This document shows positions 7,671-17,766 of a stretch of 64,000 bases of DNA, one piece after another (position 1 is the stretch's first letter; every line of letters starts with the position of its first letter). The DNA lies in contig NZ_JOJE01000010.1 of the NCBI RefSeq assembly GCF_000720255.1, positions 1 to 64,000 on the forward strand, read 5' to 3'. This DNA comes from Streptomyces griseus subsp. griseus. Its GTDB lineage: Bacteria > Actinomycetota > Actinomycetes > Streptomycetales > Streptomycetaceae. The position numbers and the translations under genes were made by a program. The notes beneath the pieces were generated by a model. It did no database searches, was not told where the DNA came from, and saw only the letters and a list, made by a program, of their open reading frames with translations.

Positions 7671-8060
7671 TTGTCAGTCGAGTTGAACCACACGATCGTC
7701 CACGCCCGTGACAACCGCGAGTCCGCGGAGTTCTTCACGGCCCTGCTGGACCTCGAGACAACCGCCGAGTGGGGACCGTTCATCGCGGTCACCCTCAGCA
7801 ACGGCGTCACCCTGGACTTCGCCACGATCCCCGCGGACAAGATCACCCCGCAGCACTACGCCTTCCTCGTCTCCGAGGAACAGTTCGACGCCGCGTACAC
7901 CCGGATCAGGCAGCAGGGCATCGAGCACTACGCCGACCCGCAACGGAAACACCCGGGCACCATCAACCACAACGACGGAGGCCGCGGCGTCTACTTCATG
8001 GACCCCGCTGGCCACGCGATGGAACTCATCACCGTCCCGTACGGCGGCTGGCCTTCGTAA
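7671..8060 (+). CDS. VOC-superfamily (glyoxalase-like) protein
   Basis: About 129 residues with the two beta-alpha-beta modules of the vicinal-oxygen-chelate fold. LNHTIVHARDNRESAEFFTALL holds the usual first metal-ligand His, and VYFMDPAGHAMELITVPYGG ends with the usual Glu ligand. It is therefore a likely metal-dependent lyase, dioxygenase or resistance-type protein with an unknown substrate. The start is the TTG at 7671, chosen for GGAGG at 7660-7664; no ATG in frame fits. A terminator at 8090-8131 separates it from tRNA-Tyr. Confidence 0.85.
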   Translation: MSVELNHTIVHARDNRESAEFFTALLDLETTAEWGPFIAVTLSNGVTLDFATIPADKITPQHYAFLVSEEQFDAAYTRIRQQGIEHYADPQRKHPGTINHNDGGRGVYFMDPAGHAMELITVPYGGWPS

Positions 8061-8089
8061 CCACGGGCCTGCTGCCCCCGTACACAAAG

Positions 8090-8131
8090 AGACCCCCTCT
8101 ATTCCGCGTCTCCGCAGAGTAGAGGGGGTCT
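8090..8131. terminator. Bidirectional terminator
   Basis: A 12-bp stem, AGACCCCCTCTA with its complement at 8120-8131, and an 18-nt loop, between the VOC gene (plus) and tRNA-Tyr (minus). Confidence 0.8.
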
Positions 8132-8140
8132 TCCCCAAAG

Positions 8141-8222
8141 TGGCGGCGCCAGGATTCGAACCTGGGAAGGCTGAGCCGGCAGATTTACAGTCTGCTCCCT
8201 TTGGCCGCTCGGGCACACCGCC
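8141..8222 (-). tRNA. tRNA-Tyr (GUA)
   Basis: 82 nt, class II with a long variable arm. Acceptor stem GGCGGTG, D-arm TGCCCGAGCGGCCAAAGGGAG, anticodon loop CTGTAAA (GUA), T-arm GGTTCGAATCC, no CCA encoded. In S. coelicolor the integrative plasmid SLP1 uses a tRNA-Tyr gene as attB. No integrase or element is present next to this copy. Confidence 0.95.
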
Positions 8223-8458
8223 GGGGTAGCTGCCCTTCGAACCGCTTTTCGGCGGTGCTCCGTGGCAACGACGTAAACAATACCCGATACGGAGGGGTGC
8301 TTCGCCACCCGATTGATCACCGCTCGGCGAGGGCGGGGTGGCTAGGCTTGTCCGGATGCGGACCGGGACTCATGCCGGGCTCGGCGGCGGATCCCCCGTA
8401 CGCCGATGGGCACCCGAACCGCATCCGATACGCACCCCGATACAAGGAGCCACAGGAC

Positions 8459-8947
8459 ATGGCCGACTCCAGTTTCGACATCGTCTCGAAGGTCGAGCGG
8501 CAGGAGGTCGACAACGCCCTCAACCAGGCCGCCAAGGAGATCTCGCAGCGCTACGACTTCAAGGGCGTGGGCGCCTCGATCTCTTGGTCCGGGGAGAAGA
8601 TCCTCATGGAGGCGAACTCGGAGGACCGGGTGACGGCCGTCCTCGACGTCTTCCAGTCCAAGCTGATCAAGCGTGGCATCTCCCTGAAGGCTCTGGACGC
8701 GGGCGAGCCGCAGCTCTCGGGCAAGGAGTACAAGATCTTCGCGTCGATCCAGGAGGGCATCTCCCAGGAGAACGCGAAGAAGGTGGCGAAGATCATCCGT
8801 GATGAGGGCCCGAAGGGCGTGAAGGCCCAGGTGCAGGGCGAGGAGCTGCGCGTCAGCTCCAAGAGCCGCGACGACCTCCAGGCCATCATCGCCCTCCTGA
8901 AGGGCAAGGACTTCGACTTCGCGTTGCAGTTCGTGAACTACAGGTGA
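8459..8947 (+). CDS. yajQ: YajQ family nucleotide-binding protein
   Basis: 162 residues, the usual length of the YajQ/UPF0234 family. It starts [20 protein letters not shown] and includes SQRYDFKG, both family hallmarks, in two duplicated ferredoxin-like domains. Some members bind cyclic di-GMP and act as co-regulators; whether this one does is unknown. The ATG at 8459 has AAGGAG about nine bases upstream. It stands alone, with the tRNA-Tyr on the opposite strand upstream and a strong terminator downstream. Confidence 0.93.
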   Translation: MADSSFDIVSKVERQEVDNALNQAAKEISQRYDFKGVGASISWSGEKILMEANSEDRVTAVLDVFQSKLIKRGISLKALDAGEPQLSGKEYKIFASIQEGISQENAKKVAKIIRDEGPKGVKAQVQGEELRVSSKSRDDLQAIIALLKGKDFDFALQFVNYR

Positions 8948-8985
8948 TCCATCTGTTCCATCGGCTGATACGTCGCTGATACGAC

Positions 8986-9019
8986 GAAGGGGTGGGCGCC
9001 GGTGGGTGCCCACCCCTTC
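8986..9019. terminator. Terminator after yajQ
   Basis: A 12-bp stem GAAGGGGTGGGC with its complement at 9008-9019 and a 10-nt loop, between convergent yajQ and the GlsB-like gene. Confidence 0.8.
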
Positions 9020-9049
9020 TGCTGCCGCCCCCTCGCCGGCTCACCCGTC

Positions 9050-9316
9050 TCAGTTACGAGAGTTCCCGAACAGCAGGCGGTAGACGACGAGCAGGACGAA
9101 CGAGCCGCCGATCGCCGCGGCCCATGTGGCCCCGTCGTAGAAGTCCTTGGAGATGGGGTGGTCCAGCCAGCGGGCCGAGATCCAGCCGCCGATGAACGCG
9201 CCCGCGATGCCGATGAGGGTCGTGCCGATGAAGCCGCCCGGGTCACGTCCGGGGAGAAGGAACTTGGCGATGGCTCCTGCCAACAGTCCCAGGATGATCC
9301 AGCTGATGATGCTCAT
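9050..9316 (-). CDS. GlsB/YeaQ/YmgE family stress membrane protein
   Basis: An 88-residue integral membrane protein with three predicted helices and the glycine-rich pattern typical of transglycosylase-associated (GlsB) proteins: IISWIILGLLAGAIAKFLLPG, then GGFIGTTLIGIAGAFIGGW. The start is the ATG at 9316. The role in other bacteria is general envelope stress; the molecular activity is not known. It is divergent from the amino-acid permease gene across a 208-bp promoter region. Confidence 0.88.
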   Translation of the reverse strand: MSIISWIILGLLAGAIAKFLLPGRDPGGFIGTTLIGIAGAFIGGWISARWLDHPISKDFYDGATWAAAIGGSFVLLVVYRLLFGNSRN

Positions 9317-9524
9317 GCCCTGAACCTGCCCTTCCGCGCTGTGCCCGCACTGTTCCGGCACTGTGTTTTAGATCCCGACGGGCAGTTCTTTGCCGGGCTG
9401 TGCCTTGTGAGGTTCCTCACGGCCCCTCGTCGTGCGTGTGCTTGTGCCGTTTGTTCGCGGCGTGTTGATGAAGAGGACGTCACCGCTCCGCCTGTCGGTT
9501 GCATCGATCAGTAGGGTGCGCCTC

Positions 9525-10778
9525 ATGACTCAGTCGGGATCCGCGTCCGCCGAGCTGCGGCGCACTCTGGGCGTCCCGGACGCCGTGGTCATCGGGCTCG
9601 GCTCGATGGTCGGCGCCGGCATCTTCGCCGCCCTGGGTCCCGCTGCGCACGCGGCCGGGTCCGGGCTGCTGCTCGGGCTGGCCGTGGCGGCGGTGGTCGC
9701 CTACTGCAACGCCATGTCGTCGGCGCGGCTGGCCGCGTTGTACCCCGCCTCCGGCGGCACGTACGTGTACGGGCGCGAGCGGCTCGGGCCGTTCTGGGGG
9801 TATCTGGCCGGCTGGTCGTTCGTGGTCGGTAAGACGGCCTCCTGTGCGGCGATGGCGCTGACCGTGGGAGCGTACGTCTGGCCGGGGCAGGCGCACGCGG
9901 TGGCGGTCGCGGCCGTGGTGGCGCTGACCGCGGTGAACTACGGCGGCATCCAGAAGTCGGCCTGGCTGACGCGGGTGATCGTGGCGGTGGTGCTGGCCGT
10001 CCTCGCCGGTGTGGTGGTCGTGTGCCTCGGGTCGGGGGCGTCCGACGCGGGGCGCCTGGACGTCGGGGCCCCGGAGGGCGCGGGCGGAGTGCTGCAGGCC
10101 GCTGGTCTGCTGTTCTTCGCGTTCGCCGGGTACGCCCGCATCGCGACCCTCGGCGAGGAGGTCCGGGACCCGGCTCGCACGATTCCCCGCGCCATCCCGC
10201 TGGCCCTGGGCATCGCGCTGGTCGTGTACGCGGCGGTGGCCGTCGCCGTCCTGTCCGTGCTGGGGGCTCAGGGGCTCGGGCACGCGGCCGCGCCACTGGC
10301 CGACGCGGTGCGGGCGGCCGGGGTGCCCGGGATGGTGCCGGTGGTGCGGGTCGGTGCCGCCGTGGCGGCGCTGGGCTCGCTGCTCGCGCTGATCCTGGGC
10401 GTGTCGCGGACGACGCTGGCGATGGCCCGGGACCGGCATCTGCCGGGCGCGCTGGCGGCCGTGCACCCACGCTTCCAGGTGCCGCACCGGGCGGAGCTGG
10501 CGGTGGGCGCGGTCGTCGCGGTCCTCGCTGCCACGGTGGACGTGCGGGGCGCGATCGGTTTCTCCTCCTTCGGTGTGCTGGCCTACTACGCGGTCGCCAA
10601 CGCCTCGGCCTGGACGCTCGATTCGGCTCCGGCGGCCCGGGTGGTGCCGGCCGTGGGGCTTCTCGGCTGCGTGGTGGTGGCGTTCGCGCTGCCGGGGGTC
10701 TCGGTGGTGGTGGGCGTCACTGTGCTGGTGGTGGGGGTGGTCGCGTACGGCATACGGCGACGGGTGGCCGCGCGTTGA
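9525..10778 (+). CDS. APC superfamily amino-acid permease
   Basis: 417 residues, about 12 hydrophobic helices. The first helix holds the substrate-binding GSMVGAGIFAALGPAA unwound motif of the amino acid-polyamine-organocation family. EEVRDPARTIPRAIP in the middle is the usual cytoplasmic loop. Proton-coupled uptake of an amino acid or amine is the expected role; the substrate cannot be assigned. The frame opens earlier at 9432, but the ATG at 9525 fits the family N-terminus. It ends on the shared hairpin at 10776-10820. Confidence 0.88.
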   Translation: MTQSGSASAELRRTLGVPDAVVIGLGSMVGAGIFAALGPAAHAAGSGLLLGLAVAAVVAYCNAMSSARLAALYPASGGTYVYGRERLGPFWGYLAGWSFVVGKTASCAAMALTVGAYVWPGQAHAVAVAAVVALTAVNYGGIQKSAWLTRVIVAVVLAVLAGVVVVCLGSGASDAGRLDVGAPEGAGGVLQAAGLLFFAFAGYARIATLGEEVRDPARTIPRAIPLALGIALVVYAAVAVAVLSVLGAQGLGHAAAPLADAVRAAGVPGMVPVVRVGAAVAALGSLLALILGVSRTTLAMARDRHLPGALAAVHPRFQVPHRAELAVGAVVAVLAATVDVRGAIGFSSFGVLAYYAVANASAWTLDSAPAARVVPAVGLLGCVVVAFALPGVSVVVGVTVLVVGVVAYGIRRRVAAR

Positions 10779-10820
10779 CGGAGTGGCCGTGGGCGCGTCA
10801 GCGGAGCGGCCGTTCCGTCA
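10776..10820. terminator. Bidirectional terminator overlapping both stop codons
   Basis: Arms 10776-10789 and 10807-10820 (TGACGGA...TCCGTCA with inner GGCCG/CGGCC and two G-T pairs), loop 17 nt. The stem includes the permease stop codon on one side and the YccF stop codon on the other. Confidence 0.75.
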
Positions 10821-11210
10821 GGTGCCCGCGAACGGCTGGTCCGTGGGCACGATTTCGCGGCCAAGGGGGAGCAGTGAGACCGGGATCAACTTGAAGTTGG
10901 CGATGCCGAACGGGATACCGATGATCGTGAGGCACAGCGCGATGCCGGTGGCGATGTGGGTGAGCGCAAGCCACCAGCCGGCGAGGACGAGCCACAGCAC
11001 GTTGCCGACGCAGGAGGGGGCACCGGCGTCCCGCCGCTCGACGGTGGTGTAGCCGAACGGCCAGAGGGCGTAGACGCCGATGCGGAACGCGGCCACGCCG
11101 AACGGGATGCCGATGATCGTGATGCAGAGCAGCAGGCCCGCGGCGAGGTAGCCGAGGAACAGCCAGAAGCCGCTCAGGACGAGCCAAATGACATTGAGGA
11201 TGGTCTTCAT
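10818..11210 (-). CDS. YccF domain membrane protein
   Basis: 130 residues with two tandem copies of the YccF domain, each with [12 protein letters not shown] or [12 protein letters not shown] followed by ITIIGIPFG or LTIIGIPFG. Each copy probably gives two transmembrane helices. Function unknown in any species. The ATG overlaps the htpX stop (ATGA, 11207-11210), so it is translationally coupled to htpX and may work in membrane-protein quality control with it. That pairing is inference. Confidence 0.9.
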   Translation of the reverse strand: MKTILNVIWLVLSGFWLFLGYLAAGLLLCITIIGIPFGVAAFRIGVYALWPFGYTTVERRDAGAPSCVGNVLWLVLAGWWLALTHIATGIALCLTIIGIPFGIANFKLIPVSLLPLGREIVPTDQPFAGT

Positions 11211-12070
11211 TGGTAACGACCTGCCATCTTCTCGAGCCGCGCGATGCGGTCCGCCATCGGCGGGTGGGTGGAGAACATCTTGGAGACGCCCTGTCCTGGT
11301 CGGAACGGGTTCGCGATCATCATGTGGCTCGCGGTCTCGATGCGCGGCTCGGGGGGCAGCGGGAGCTGCTTGGTGCCGGCTTCCAGCTTGCGCAGGGCGC
11401 CGGCCAGGGCGAGGGGGTCGCCGGTGAGCTGCGCACCGGAGGCGTCCGCCTCGTACTCCCTGGAGCGGCTGATGGCGAGTTGGATGAGGCTGGCGGCGAG
11501 CGGGCCCAGGATCATGATCAGCAGAAAGCCGAGGATGCCGGGGCCGTCGTCGTCGTCCGAGCGGCCCACCGGGATGAGCCACGCGAAGTTGACCAGGAAC
11601 ATGATCACCGAGGCGAGAGCGCCGGCGACCGACGAGATCAAGATGTCCCGGTTGTAGACATGGCTGAGCTCGTGGCCGATGACGCCGCGCAGTTCGCGCT
11701 CGTCCAGGATGCGCATGATTCCCTCGGTGCAGCACACGGCGGCGTTGCGCGGGTTGCGGCCGGTAGCGAAGGCGTTGGGGGCCTCCGTCGGAGAGATGTA
11801 CAGGCGGGGCATGGGCTGACGGGCTTGGGTGGAGAGGTCGCGGACCATCCGGTACAGGGCCGGGGCCTCGAACTCGCTCACCGGGCGGGCTCGCATGGCG
11901 CGCAGCGCCAGCTTGTCGCTGTTCCAGTACGCGTACGCGTTGGTCCCGAGGGCGACGACGAGCGCCACGATCAGTCCCGTACGGCCGAAGAAACTGCCGA
12001 TGAGGATGATGAGTGCGGACAGCCCCCCGAGGAGCACTGCTGTCCTGAGCCCGTTGTGCCGGCGGTGCAC
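11207..12070 (-). CDS. htpX: Membrane metalloprotease HtpX
   Basis: 287 residues, the usual HtpX length. Two N-terminal helices are followed by the zinc motif HELSH (His133, His137) and a third ligand in EYEADASG. Two further helices lie between. It is an M48-family protease that degrades damaged membrane proteins with its active site on the cytoplasmic face. The GTG start at 12070 has GGAGG eight to twelve bases upstream. It leads a two-gene operon with the YccF gene. Confidence 0.95.
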   Translation of the reverse strand: MHRRHNGLRTAVLLGGLSALIILIGSFFGRTGLIVALVVALGTNAYAYWNSDKLALRAMRARPVSEFEAPALYRMVRDLSTQARQPMPRLYISPTEAPNAFATGRNPRNAAVCCTEGIMRILDERELRGVIGHELSHVYNRDILISSVAGALASVIMFLVNFAWLIPVGRSDDDDGPGILGFLLIMILGPLAASLIQLAISRSREYEADASGAQLTGDPLALAGALRKLEAGTKQLPLPPEPRIETASHMMIANPFRPGQGVSKMFSTHPPMADRIARLEKMAGRYQ

Positions 12071-12260
12071 GGTACGCCCTCCAAGTCGTGCGGCAGGGGA
12101 ACCCTTTGCCTGCGGATCTTCTCTGGTGTCTCCGATGCCACTGGTGCCGTGGTGCCACGTCCAGTGGACCCTCCCGTACTGGTCAACGCCAGGCGGGGGC
12201 CGCGGGTTCCCTGGTGCGTACGGCGGCGCGCGTGGGCCGTCCGGGTGACGGCGCTGGTGC

Positions 12261-12291
12261 GGGGCACGCGCGCGTGAGGAACAAGTGCCCC
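12261..12291 (-). terminator. Possible terminator of the nuo2 operon
   Basis: GGGGCAC at 12261-12267 pairs with GTGCCCC at 12285-12291, set in CG-repeat flanks. It follows the nuoN2 stop codon by about 30 bp and lies before the htpX promoter region. Confidence 0.45.
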
Positions 12292-12320
12292 ACGCGCGCG
12301 TACGGGATGCGTCGGAAGCC

Positions 12321-13820
12321 TCAGAAGAGTCCGGCGTCGGTGAAGCGCAGGACCAGCTGGGGTGCTCCGGACAGGGCGACGCCGAGGACGGCGGTGAGGG
12401 CGATCGCCGCGGTGAGGGGGGCGGGGAGGCGGTGCTTCTCGGGCTCGCCCTCAGGGGCGCGGAACAGCAGGGCGGTCCACTGGAGGTAGTAGAACAGCGC
12501 GATCACCACGTTGACGGCCATGACGACGGCCAGCCAGCCCAGGCCCGCGTCGACGGCCGCCGAGAAGACGGTGACCTTCGCGAAGAGGCCGATGATGCCG
12601 GGCGGCAGTCCGGCCAGGCAGAGCAGGAAGAAGGCCAGCACGAGGGCGGCGACGGGGTTCGTGGCGTACAGGCCCCGGTAGTCGGTGATGCGGTTCAGGG
12701 TTTTCGTACGGCCCACCAGGGCCGCCACCGCGAAGGCGCCGAGGTTCACGGCCGCGTACATGAGGGCGTAGGCGACCGTGGAGCCGATCGAGTGCTCGGG
12801 GTCGTCGGACCAGGCGGCCGCGGCGATCGGTACGAGGAGGTAGCCGGCCTGGCCGACCGAGGACCAGGCGAGCAGCCGTACCGCGCTGTACGCGCGCGTG
12901 GCCTGCTGGCGCAGGGCGCCGACGTTGCCGACGGTCATGGTGAGGGCGGCCAGCGCGGCGAGCGCGGGGCCCCAGGCGTCGGCGTACGACGGGAAGGCGA
13001 CGACCGTGACGAGGATGAGGCCGGAGAAGCCGACCGCCTTGCCGACGACCGAGAGGTAGGCGGCGATGGGGAGGGGGGCTCCCACGTAGGTGTCGGGCAC
13101 CCAGAAGTGGAAGGGGACCGCGGCGGTCTTGAAGGCGAAGCCGACGAGGGTGAGGACGACGCCGGTCTGGGCGAGGGTCTGGAGCTGTCCGTCGACGTGC
13201 TGGACGCGGTCGGCGACCTGGGTGAGGTAGAGGGTGCCGGTCGTCGCGTACACGAAGCTGATGCCGAGGAGGCTGACGGCGGTGGCCGTGACGGACGACA
13301 GGAAGAACTTCAGGGCCGCTTCGGAGGACCTCTTGTCGCCCTGCCGGATGCCGACGAGGGCGAAGGCGGGCAGGGAGGCGACCTCCAGGGCGACGACGAG
13401 GGTGGCGAGGTCGCGGGAGGCGGGCAGCAGGGCGGCTCCGGCGGCGGAGGACAGCAGCAGGAACCAGAACTCCCCTTCGGGGAGTTCCTTGCGCGAGTCC
13501 TTCAGGGTGGTGACGGACAGGAGGGCTGCGAGGAGGGCGCCGCCGAGGACCAGGAATTGGATGACGAGGGTGAAGCGGTCGGCCGTGTAGCTGCACACGT
13601 CGGCGTCGTCGGTCAGGCAGAAGGTGGAGCGGTCGCCGTCGACGAGGGGCAGCAGCAGGAGCGCGGAGGCCGCGAGGCCGGCCACGGACACCCAGCCGAG
13701 CAGGGCCTTCCTGGCGTCGTCGACGAAGAGGTCGGCGACGAGGACGACGAGTCCGACGACCGCGGCGAGGGTGGGCGGCGCGATCGCGAGCCAGTCGACG
13801 GACTGGACGAGGGAGCTCAT
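12321..13820 (-). CDS. nuoN2: NADH dehydrogenase I chain N homologue, partial complex I locus
   Basis: 499 residues, about 14 transmembrane helices, antiporter-type subunit of the complex I membrane arm that takes part in proton pumping. The conserved helix with the key Lys region ([22 protein letters not shown]) is present. The ATG overlaps the nuoM2 stop (ATGA at 13817-13820). It differs strongly in sequence from the nuoN of the main operon at 57906-59555, so it is an old paralogue and not a recent duplication. It is the last gene of the nuo2 operon. Confidence 0.93.
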   Translation of the reverse strand: MSSLVQSVDWLAIAPPTLAAVVGLVVLVADLFVDDARKALLGWVSVAGLAASALLLLPLVDGDRSTFCLTDDADVCSYTADRFTLVIQFLVLGGALLAALLSVTTLKDSRKELPEGEFWFLLLSSAAGAALLPASRDLATLVVALEVASLPAFALVGIRQGDKRSSEAALKFFLSSVTATAVSLLGISFVYATTGTLYLTQVADRVQHVDGQLQTLAQTGVVLTLVGFAFKTAAVPFHFWVPDTYVGAPLPIAAYLSVVGKAVGFSGLILVTVVAFPSYADAWGPALAALAALTMTVGNVGALRQQATRAYSAVRLLAWSSVGQAGYLLVPIAAAAWSDDPEHSIGSTVAYALMYAAVNLGAFAVAALVGRTKTLNRITDYRGLYATNPVAALVLAFFLLCLAGLPPGIIGLFAKVTVFSAAVDAGLGWLAVVMAVNVVIALFYYLQWTALLFRAPEGEPEKHRLPAPLTAAIALTAVLGVALSGAPQLVLRFTDAGLF

Positions 13821-15391
13821 CGGGTGCCTCCTGCCAGGAGTTGCTGCACGGCCGGATCGGTCAGGCCGAGGAGTGCCTTGGGCCACAGGCCGGCGACCAC
13901 GGTGAGGACGACGAGCGGCGTCCAGGCCGCGAACTCGTACGAGCGGACGTCCGTGAGCTTCGGGGCGTCCTGCGGGAGCGTGCCCATGCACACGCGGCGG
14001 ACCACGACGAGCAGGTAGGCGGCCGTCAGGAGGGTGCCGAAGGCGGCGATCGCCGTGAAGGTGAGGAAGGCGGGCCTGCTGAGGCCGACGGCGGGGTCGA
14101 ACGCGCCGAACAGGGCCAGCATCTCGCCCCAGAACCCGGCGAGTCCCGGCAGCCCGAGGGAGGCGACCGCGGCGAAGGCGAGCAGGCCGCCGAGGCGGGG
14201 GGCCTTGCCGTAGAGGGCGGCGCCGGTTGCCTGGGCCAGGGTGTCGAGGTCGGAGGTGCCGGTGCGGTCCTTCAGGGCGCCGACCAGGAAGAAGAGCAGG
14301 CCGGTGATGAGGCCGTGGGCGATGTTGGCGAACAGGGCGCCGTTCACGCCGGTCGGGGTCATGGTCGCGATGCCGAGCAGGACGAACCCCATGTGGCCGA
14401 CGGAGGAGTAGGCGATGAGGCGCTTGAGGTCGCCCTTCGCGCCCTGCTTGGCGAGGGCCAGGCAGGCCAGGGATCCGTAGATGATGCCGACGACGGCGAA
14501 GGCGGCGAGGTAGGGCGCGAAGGTGCGGAAGCCGTCGGGGGCGATGGGGAGGAGGATCCGCACGAAACCGTAGGTCCCCATCTTCAGCAGGACGCCCGCG
14601 AGGAGGACCGAGCCGACGGTCGGCGCGGCGGTGTGGGCGTCCGGCAGCCAGCTGTGCAGCGGCCACAGCGGGGTCTTGACCGCGAGCCCGATCCCGATCG
14701 CCAGAACGGCGGTGACCTGCACGGATGTGGTCAGTGACCGGCCGTTGTCAGTGGCGAGTGCCACCATGTCGAACGTGCCCGTCTTGATTCCGATCAGGAG
14801 CAGGCCGAGCAGCATGACGACGGAGCCGAGCAGGGTGTAGAGGATGAACTTCCACGCGGCCTGGGTCCGTTGCTCACCGCCCCAGCGGGCGATGAGGAAG
14901 TACATCGGGATGAGGACCGTCTCGAAGGCGAGGAAGAACAGCAGCAGGTCGAGGACGGCGAAGGTGGCGAGGGTGCCGGACTCCAGGACGAGCACCAGGG
15001 CGACGAAGGCCTTCGGGGACGGGCCCGTGGGCGGCTTGAAGTAGGAGTAGAGCGCGCAGAGGAAGGTCAGCAGCGCGGTCAGGACCAGAAGGGGGAGGGA
15101 GATGCCGTCGATGCCGAGGTGGATCCGCACGTCGAGTGCGGGGATCCAGCTGATGTCGGTCGTGGCCTGCATCTTCGAGGGATGGTCGTGGTCGAAGCCG
15201 AGCGCGAGGACGATCGCGGCGATGAGGATCACGCCGGTCACGGTCACGCCGTGCCGCAGCACGGCCTGCTCGGGTGACTTCCCCTTCAGACCGGGCGGGG
15301 CGGGCAGGAGAGCGGCGACGGCGCCGAGGAGCGGGCCGGCGACGATCAACGCCAGGAGGAACTGCATCACGGACTCGTTGATATCGATCAC
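13817..15391 (-). CDS. nuoM2: NADH dehydrogenase I chain M homologue
   Basis: 524 residues, proton-pumping antiporter-like subunit. The discontinuous helix region (VKTPLWPLHSWLPDAHTAAP) and LTALLTFLCALYSYF are typical of NuoM. The GTG at 15391 gives MIDINESVMQ; an ATG nine codons in is an alternative because the upstream ribosome site is weak. It follows nuoL2 by 6 bp and overlaps nuoN2. Confidence 0.93.
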   Translation of the reverse strand: MIDINESVMQFLLALIVAGPLLGAVAALLPAPPGLKGKSPEQAVLRHGVTVTGVILIAAIVLALGFDHDHPSKMQATTDISWIPALDVRIHLGIDGISLPLLVLTALLTFLCALYSYFKPPTGPSPKAFVALVLVLESGTLATFAVLDLLLFFLAFETVLIPMYFLIARWGGEQRTQAAWKFILYTLLGSVVMLLGLLLIGIKTGTFDMVALATDNGRSLTTSVQVTAVLAIGIGLAVKTPLWPLHSWLPDAHTAAPTVGSVLLAGVLLKMGTYGFVRILLPIAPDGFRTFAPYLAAFAVVGIIYGSLACLALAKQGAKGDLKRLIAYSSVGHMGFVLLGIATMTPTGVNGALFANIAHGLITGLLFFLVGALKDRTGTSDLDTLAQATGAALYGKAPRLGGLLAFAAVASLGLPGLAGFWGEMLALFGAFDPAVGLSRPAFLTFTAIAAFGTLLTAAYLLVVVRRVCMGTLPQDAPKLTDVRSYEFAAWTPLVVLTVVAGLWPKALLGLTDPAVQQLLAGGTR

Positions 15392-15397
15392 GCGTGC

Positions 15398-17392
15398 TCA
15401 CGCTCCCGTGGCGACGAGAAGGGCGGCGACCGCCAGGACGACGGTGCCGGCGAGCAGCGCGCTCACATAGGTCTGGACGTTGCCGGTCTGGGCGCGCCGT
15501 ACGGCCGCGCCGAGCAGGCGGGGCAGGGCTCCCGCGCCGCGTACGTAGGTGTCGACGACCTCGCGGTCGAGGAACCGGACGAGACTCGCTCCGGCCTGGA
15601 CCGGGCGGACGAACAGCGCCCGGTACACGGCGTCGAGGTGGAAACCGACGGCCGCGTGGCGGTGCAGCGGGCCGAGCAGGAGCCGTCCGGGGTCCGCCGG
15701 GTCGGGGGCGGAGGCCACGTCCCCGTAGGCGGGCGCGTGGGTCGCGATGGCCTCGGCCTCGACCTGGGCGGCGTCGCCCTCGGGGTGGGCGGCGACCGCT
15801 CCCAGGGGCACGCGGGCCGCGACGGCACTGGTGTGCCGCCAGGCGCCGTAGGTGATGACGCCGCCGGCCAGGGCGATGCCCGTGCCGAGCACGGACGTGG
15901 TGAGGGCCGGGGTCAGGTCACGGCCGTCGAACCAGTCGGGGAGCACCCGGTAGGCGAACGCGCCGAGGGCGAGGGACGGTGCGGCGAGCACCCACAGCAC
16001 CACCGTCATCGTCAGCGGCTGCCTGCCGTGGTCGGGGGCCTCGGCGCCCCGGCCGCGGAAGGCGAGCAGCCACAGGCGGGTGGCGTAGGCGGCGGTGAGC
16101 AGGGCCGTGACCAGGCCGGCGACGAGGACGATCCAGCCGACGGCGGCGGGGGCGTGCTCGGTGTGGCCGGTGGCGACGTGCTCCGCGGCGCCGAGGACGG
16201 ACTCCTTGGAGAAGAAGCCGCTGAAGGGCGGGATCGCGGCGAGCGCGAGGAGCGCCACGGTCATCGTCCAGTACGCGTCGGGCACGCGGTCGCGCAGATG
16301 GCTCATGCGGGACATGGCAGCCAGCGAGTTGGTGCCGGCGGCGTGGATGATCACGCCGGCCGCGAGGAACAGCAGGGCCTTGAAGGCGCCGTGCGAGAGG
16401 AGGTGGAAGACGGCGGCACCGCGGTCGCCGACGGCGAGGGCGCCGGTCATGTAGCCGAGTTGGCCGATCGTCGAGTAGGCGAGGACGCGCTTGATGTCGT
16501 CCTGGGCGAGCGCGGCGAGACCGGAGCCGGCCATGGTCACGGCGGCCATCACGGCGAGGACGACCAGCGCGGCCTGGGAGGCCTGGAAGACGGGGAGGAG
16601 CCGGGCGACGAAGTAGACACCGGCGGCGACCATCGTCGCGGCGTGGATCAGCGCGGAGACGGGCGTGGGGCCCGCCATCGCGTCGGGGAGCCAGGTGTGC
16701 AGCGGGAACTGCGCCGACTTGCCGGCCACGCCCGCGAGGAGCAGCAGGGCGACGACCGTGGGGTGGTCGAGTCCGCCGTGCGCGACCGCGCCGAGGACCT
16801 TCGTGATGCGGAAGGAACCGGCGTCGGTGGCGAGGGCGAACAGGCCGATGAGGAAGGGGACGTCACCGAGCTTGGTGACGAGGAAGGCCTTGATGGAGGC
16901 GGCGCGGGCCTCCGGGGTCTCCCAGTAGTGGCCGACCAGGAAGTAGGAGCAGATGCCCATGACTTCCCAGCCGACCAGCAGCACGATCAGGTCGCCGGAG
17001 TAGACGACCAGGAACATCGCGGAGGTGAACAGGGAGACGAGAGCGGCGTACGAGGGGTATCGCGGGTCCTCACGCAGGTAGCCCGTCGAGTAGATCTGCA
17101 CGCAGGAGGCGACGACCCCGACCAGGACGGCGACGAGGGCGGCGAAGCCGTCGACGTACAGGGCGAGTTCGATGGGGACGGAGCCGGTGGGCGTGAGCTC
17201 GGTGGCGGCGGTCACCGCCTGGTCTCCGCCCTGGCGCACGGCGACGACCGCGGCCAGGACGAGGGAGGCGAGCGTCGGCAGGACCGCGAGCGGGCGTACG
17301 AAGCCGGGGGCCGTGCGGCCCAGGAGCAGTCCGGCGACCGCTCCCAGGAAGGGGAGGACGGGGACGAGGACGGCGAGGGTGGTCGTGGTCAC
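15398..17392 (-). CDS. nuoL2: NADH dehydrogenase I chain L homologue
   Basis: 664 residues, the longest antiporter-type subunit with the C-terminal lateral helix extension. It shows [37 protein letters not shown] and a Lys/His-bearing core as in NuoL. The GTG start at 17392 overlaps the nuoK2 stop (GTGA). NuoL couples distal proton transfer in the membrane arm. Gene order and overlaps indicate one transcript from nuoA2 to nuoN2. Confidence 0.94.
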   Translation of the reverse strand: MTTTTLAVLVPVLPFLGAVAGLLLGRTAPGFVRPLAVLPTLASLVLAAVVAVRQGGDQAVTAATELTPTGSVPIELALYVDGFAALVAVLVGVVASCVQIYSTGYLREDPRYPSYAALVSLFTSAMFLVVYSGDLIVLLVGWEVMGICSYFLVGHYWETPEARAASIKAFLVTKLGDVPFLIGLFALATDAGSFRITKVLGAVAHGGLDHPTVVALLLLAGVAGKSAQFPLHTWLPDAMAGPTPVSALIHAATMVAAGVYFVARLLPVFQASQAALVVLAVMAAVTMAGSGLAALAQDDIKRVLAYSTIGQLGYMTGALAVGDRGAAVFHLLSHGAFKALLFLAAGVIIHAAGTNSLAAMSRMSHLRDRVPDAYWTMTVALLALAAIPPFSGFFSKESVLGAAEHVATGHTEHAPAAVGWIVLVAGLVTALLTAAYATRLWLLAFRGRGAEAPDHGRQPLTMTVVLWVLAAPSLALGAFAYRVLPDWFDGRDLTPALTTSVLGTGIALAGGVITYGAWRHTSAVAARVPLGAVAAHPEGDAAQVEAEAIATHAPAYGDVASAPDPADPGRLLLGPLHRHAAVGFHLDAVYRALFVRPVQAGASLVRFLDREVVDTYVRGAGALPRLLGAAVRRAQTGNVQTYVSALLAGTVVLAVAALLVATGA

Positions 17393-17766
17393 GCGGTGGC
17401 CTCAGCCTTCTCGGTGCCCGGCTCGGTCTCGGGGGTGTCGGTGCCGTGGCCCTCGGCGGTGTCGCGGAGCTTGTCGATGTCGGCGGTGCCGCGGTTGCGG
17501 TGGACGGCGAGGACGATCGCGAGGCCGATGCCGATCTCGGCGGCGGCGATGGCGATGGTGAACAGGGTCAGGGCCTGCCCGGAGTGCAGGGTCTCCTCGG
17601 CGGCGCGGCTGAGCCAGACGTCGAAGGCGACGAGGTTGAGGTTGACGGCGTTGAGCATCAACTCGACCGACATCAGGACCAGGATCGCGTTGCGACGGGC
17701 GAGGACGCCGTACAGGCCCGTGCAGAAGAGGAGGGCGGAGAGGACGGCGGGATAGGCGAGGTGCAT
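17389..17766 (-). CDS. nuoK2: NADH dehydrogenase I chain K homologue, tailed
   Basis: 125 residues. The first about 99 form the three-helix NuoK core with the essential membrane Glu in [19 protein letters not shown]. About 26 residues of acidic, disordered tail follow ([16 protein letters not shown]), which the main-operon NuoK (99 residues) lacks. The ATG at 17766 shares a base with the nuoJ2 stop codon. Confidence 0.94.
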   Translation of the reverse strand: MHLAYPAVLSALLFCTGLYGVLARRNAILVLMSVELMLNAVNLNLVAFDVWLSRAAEETLHSGQALTLFTIAIAAAEIGIGLAIVLAVHRNRGTADIDKLRDTAEGHGTDTPETEPGTEKAEATA

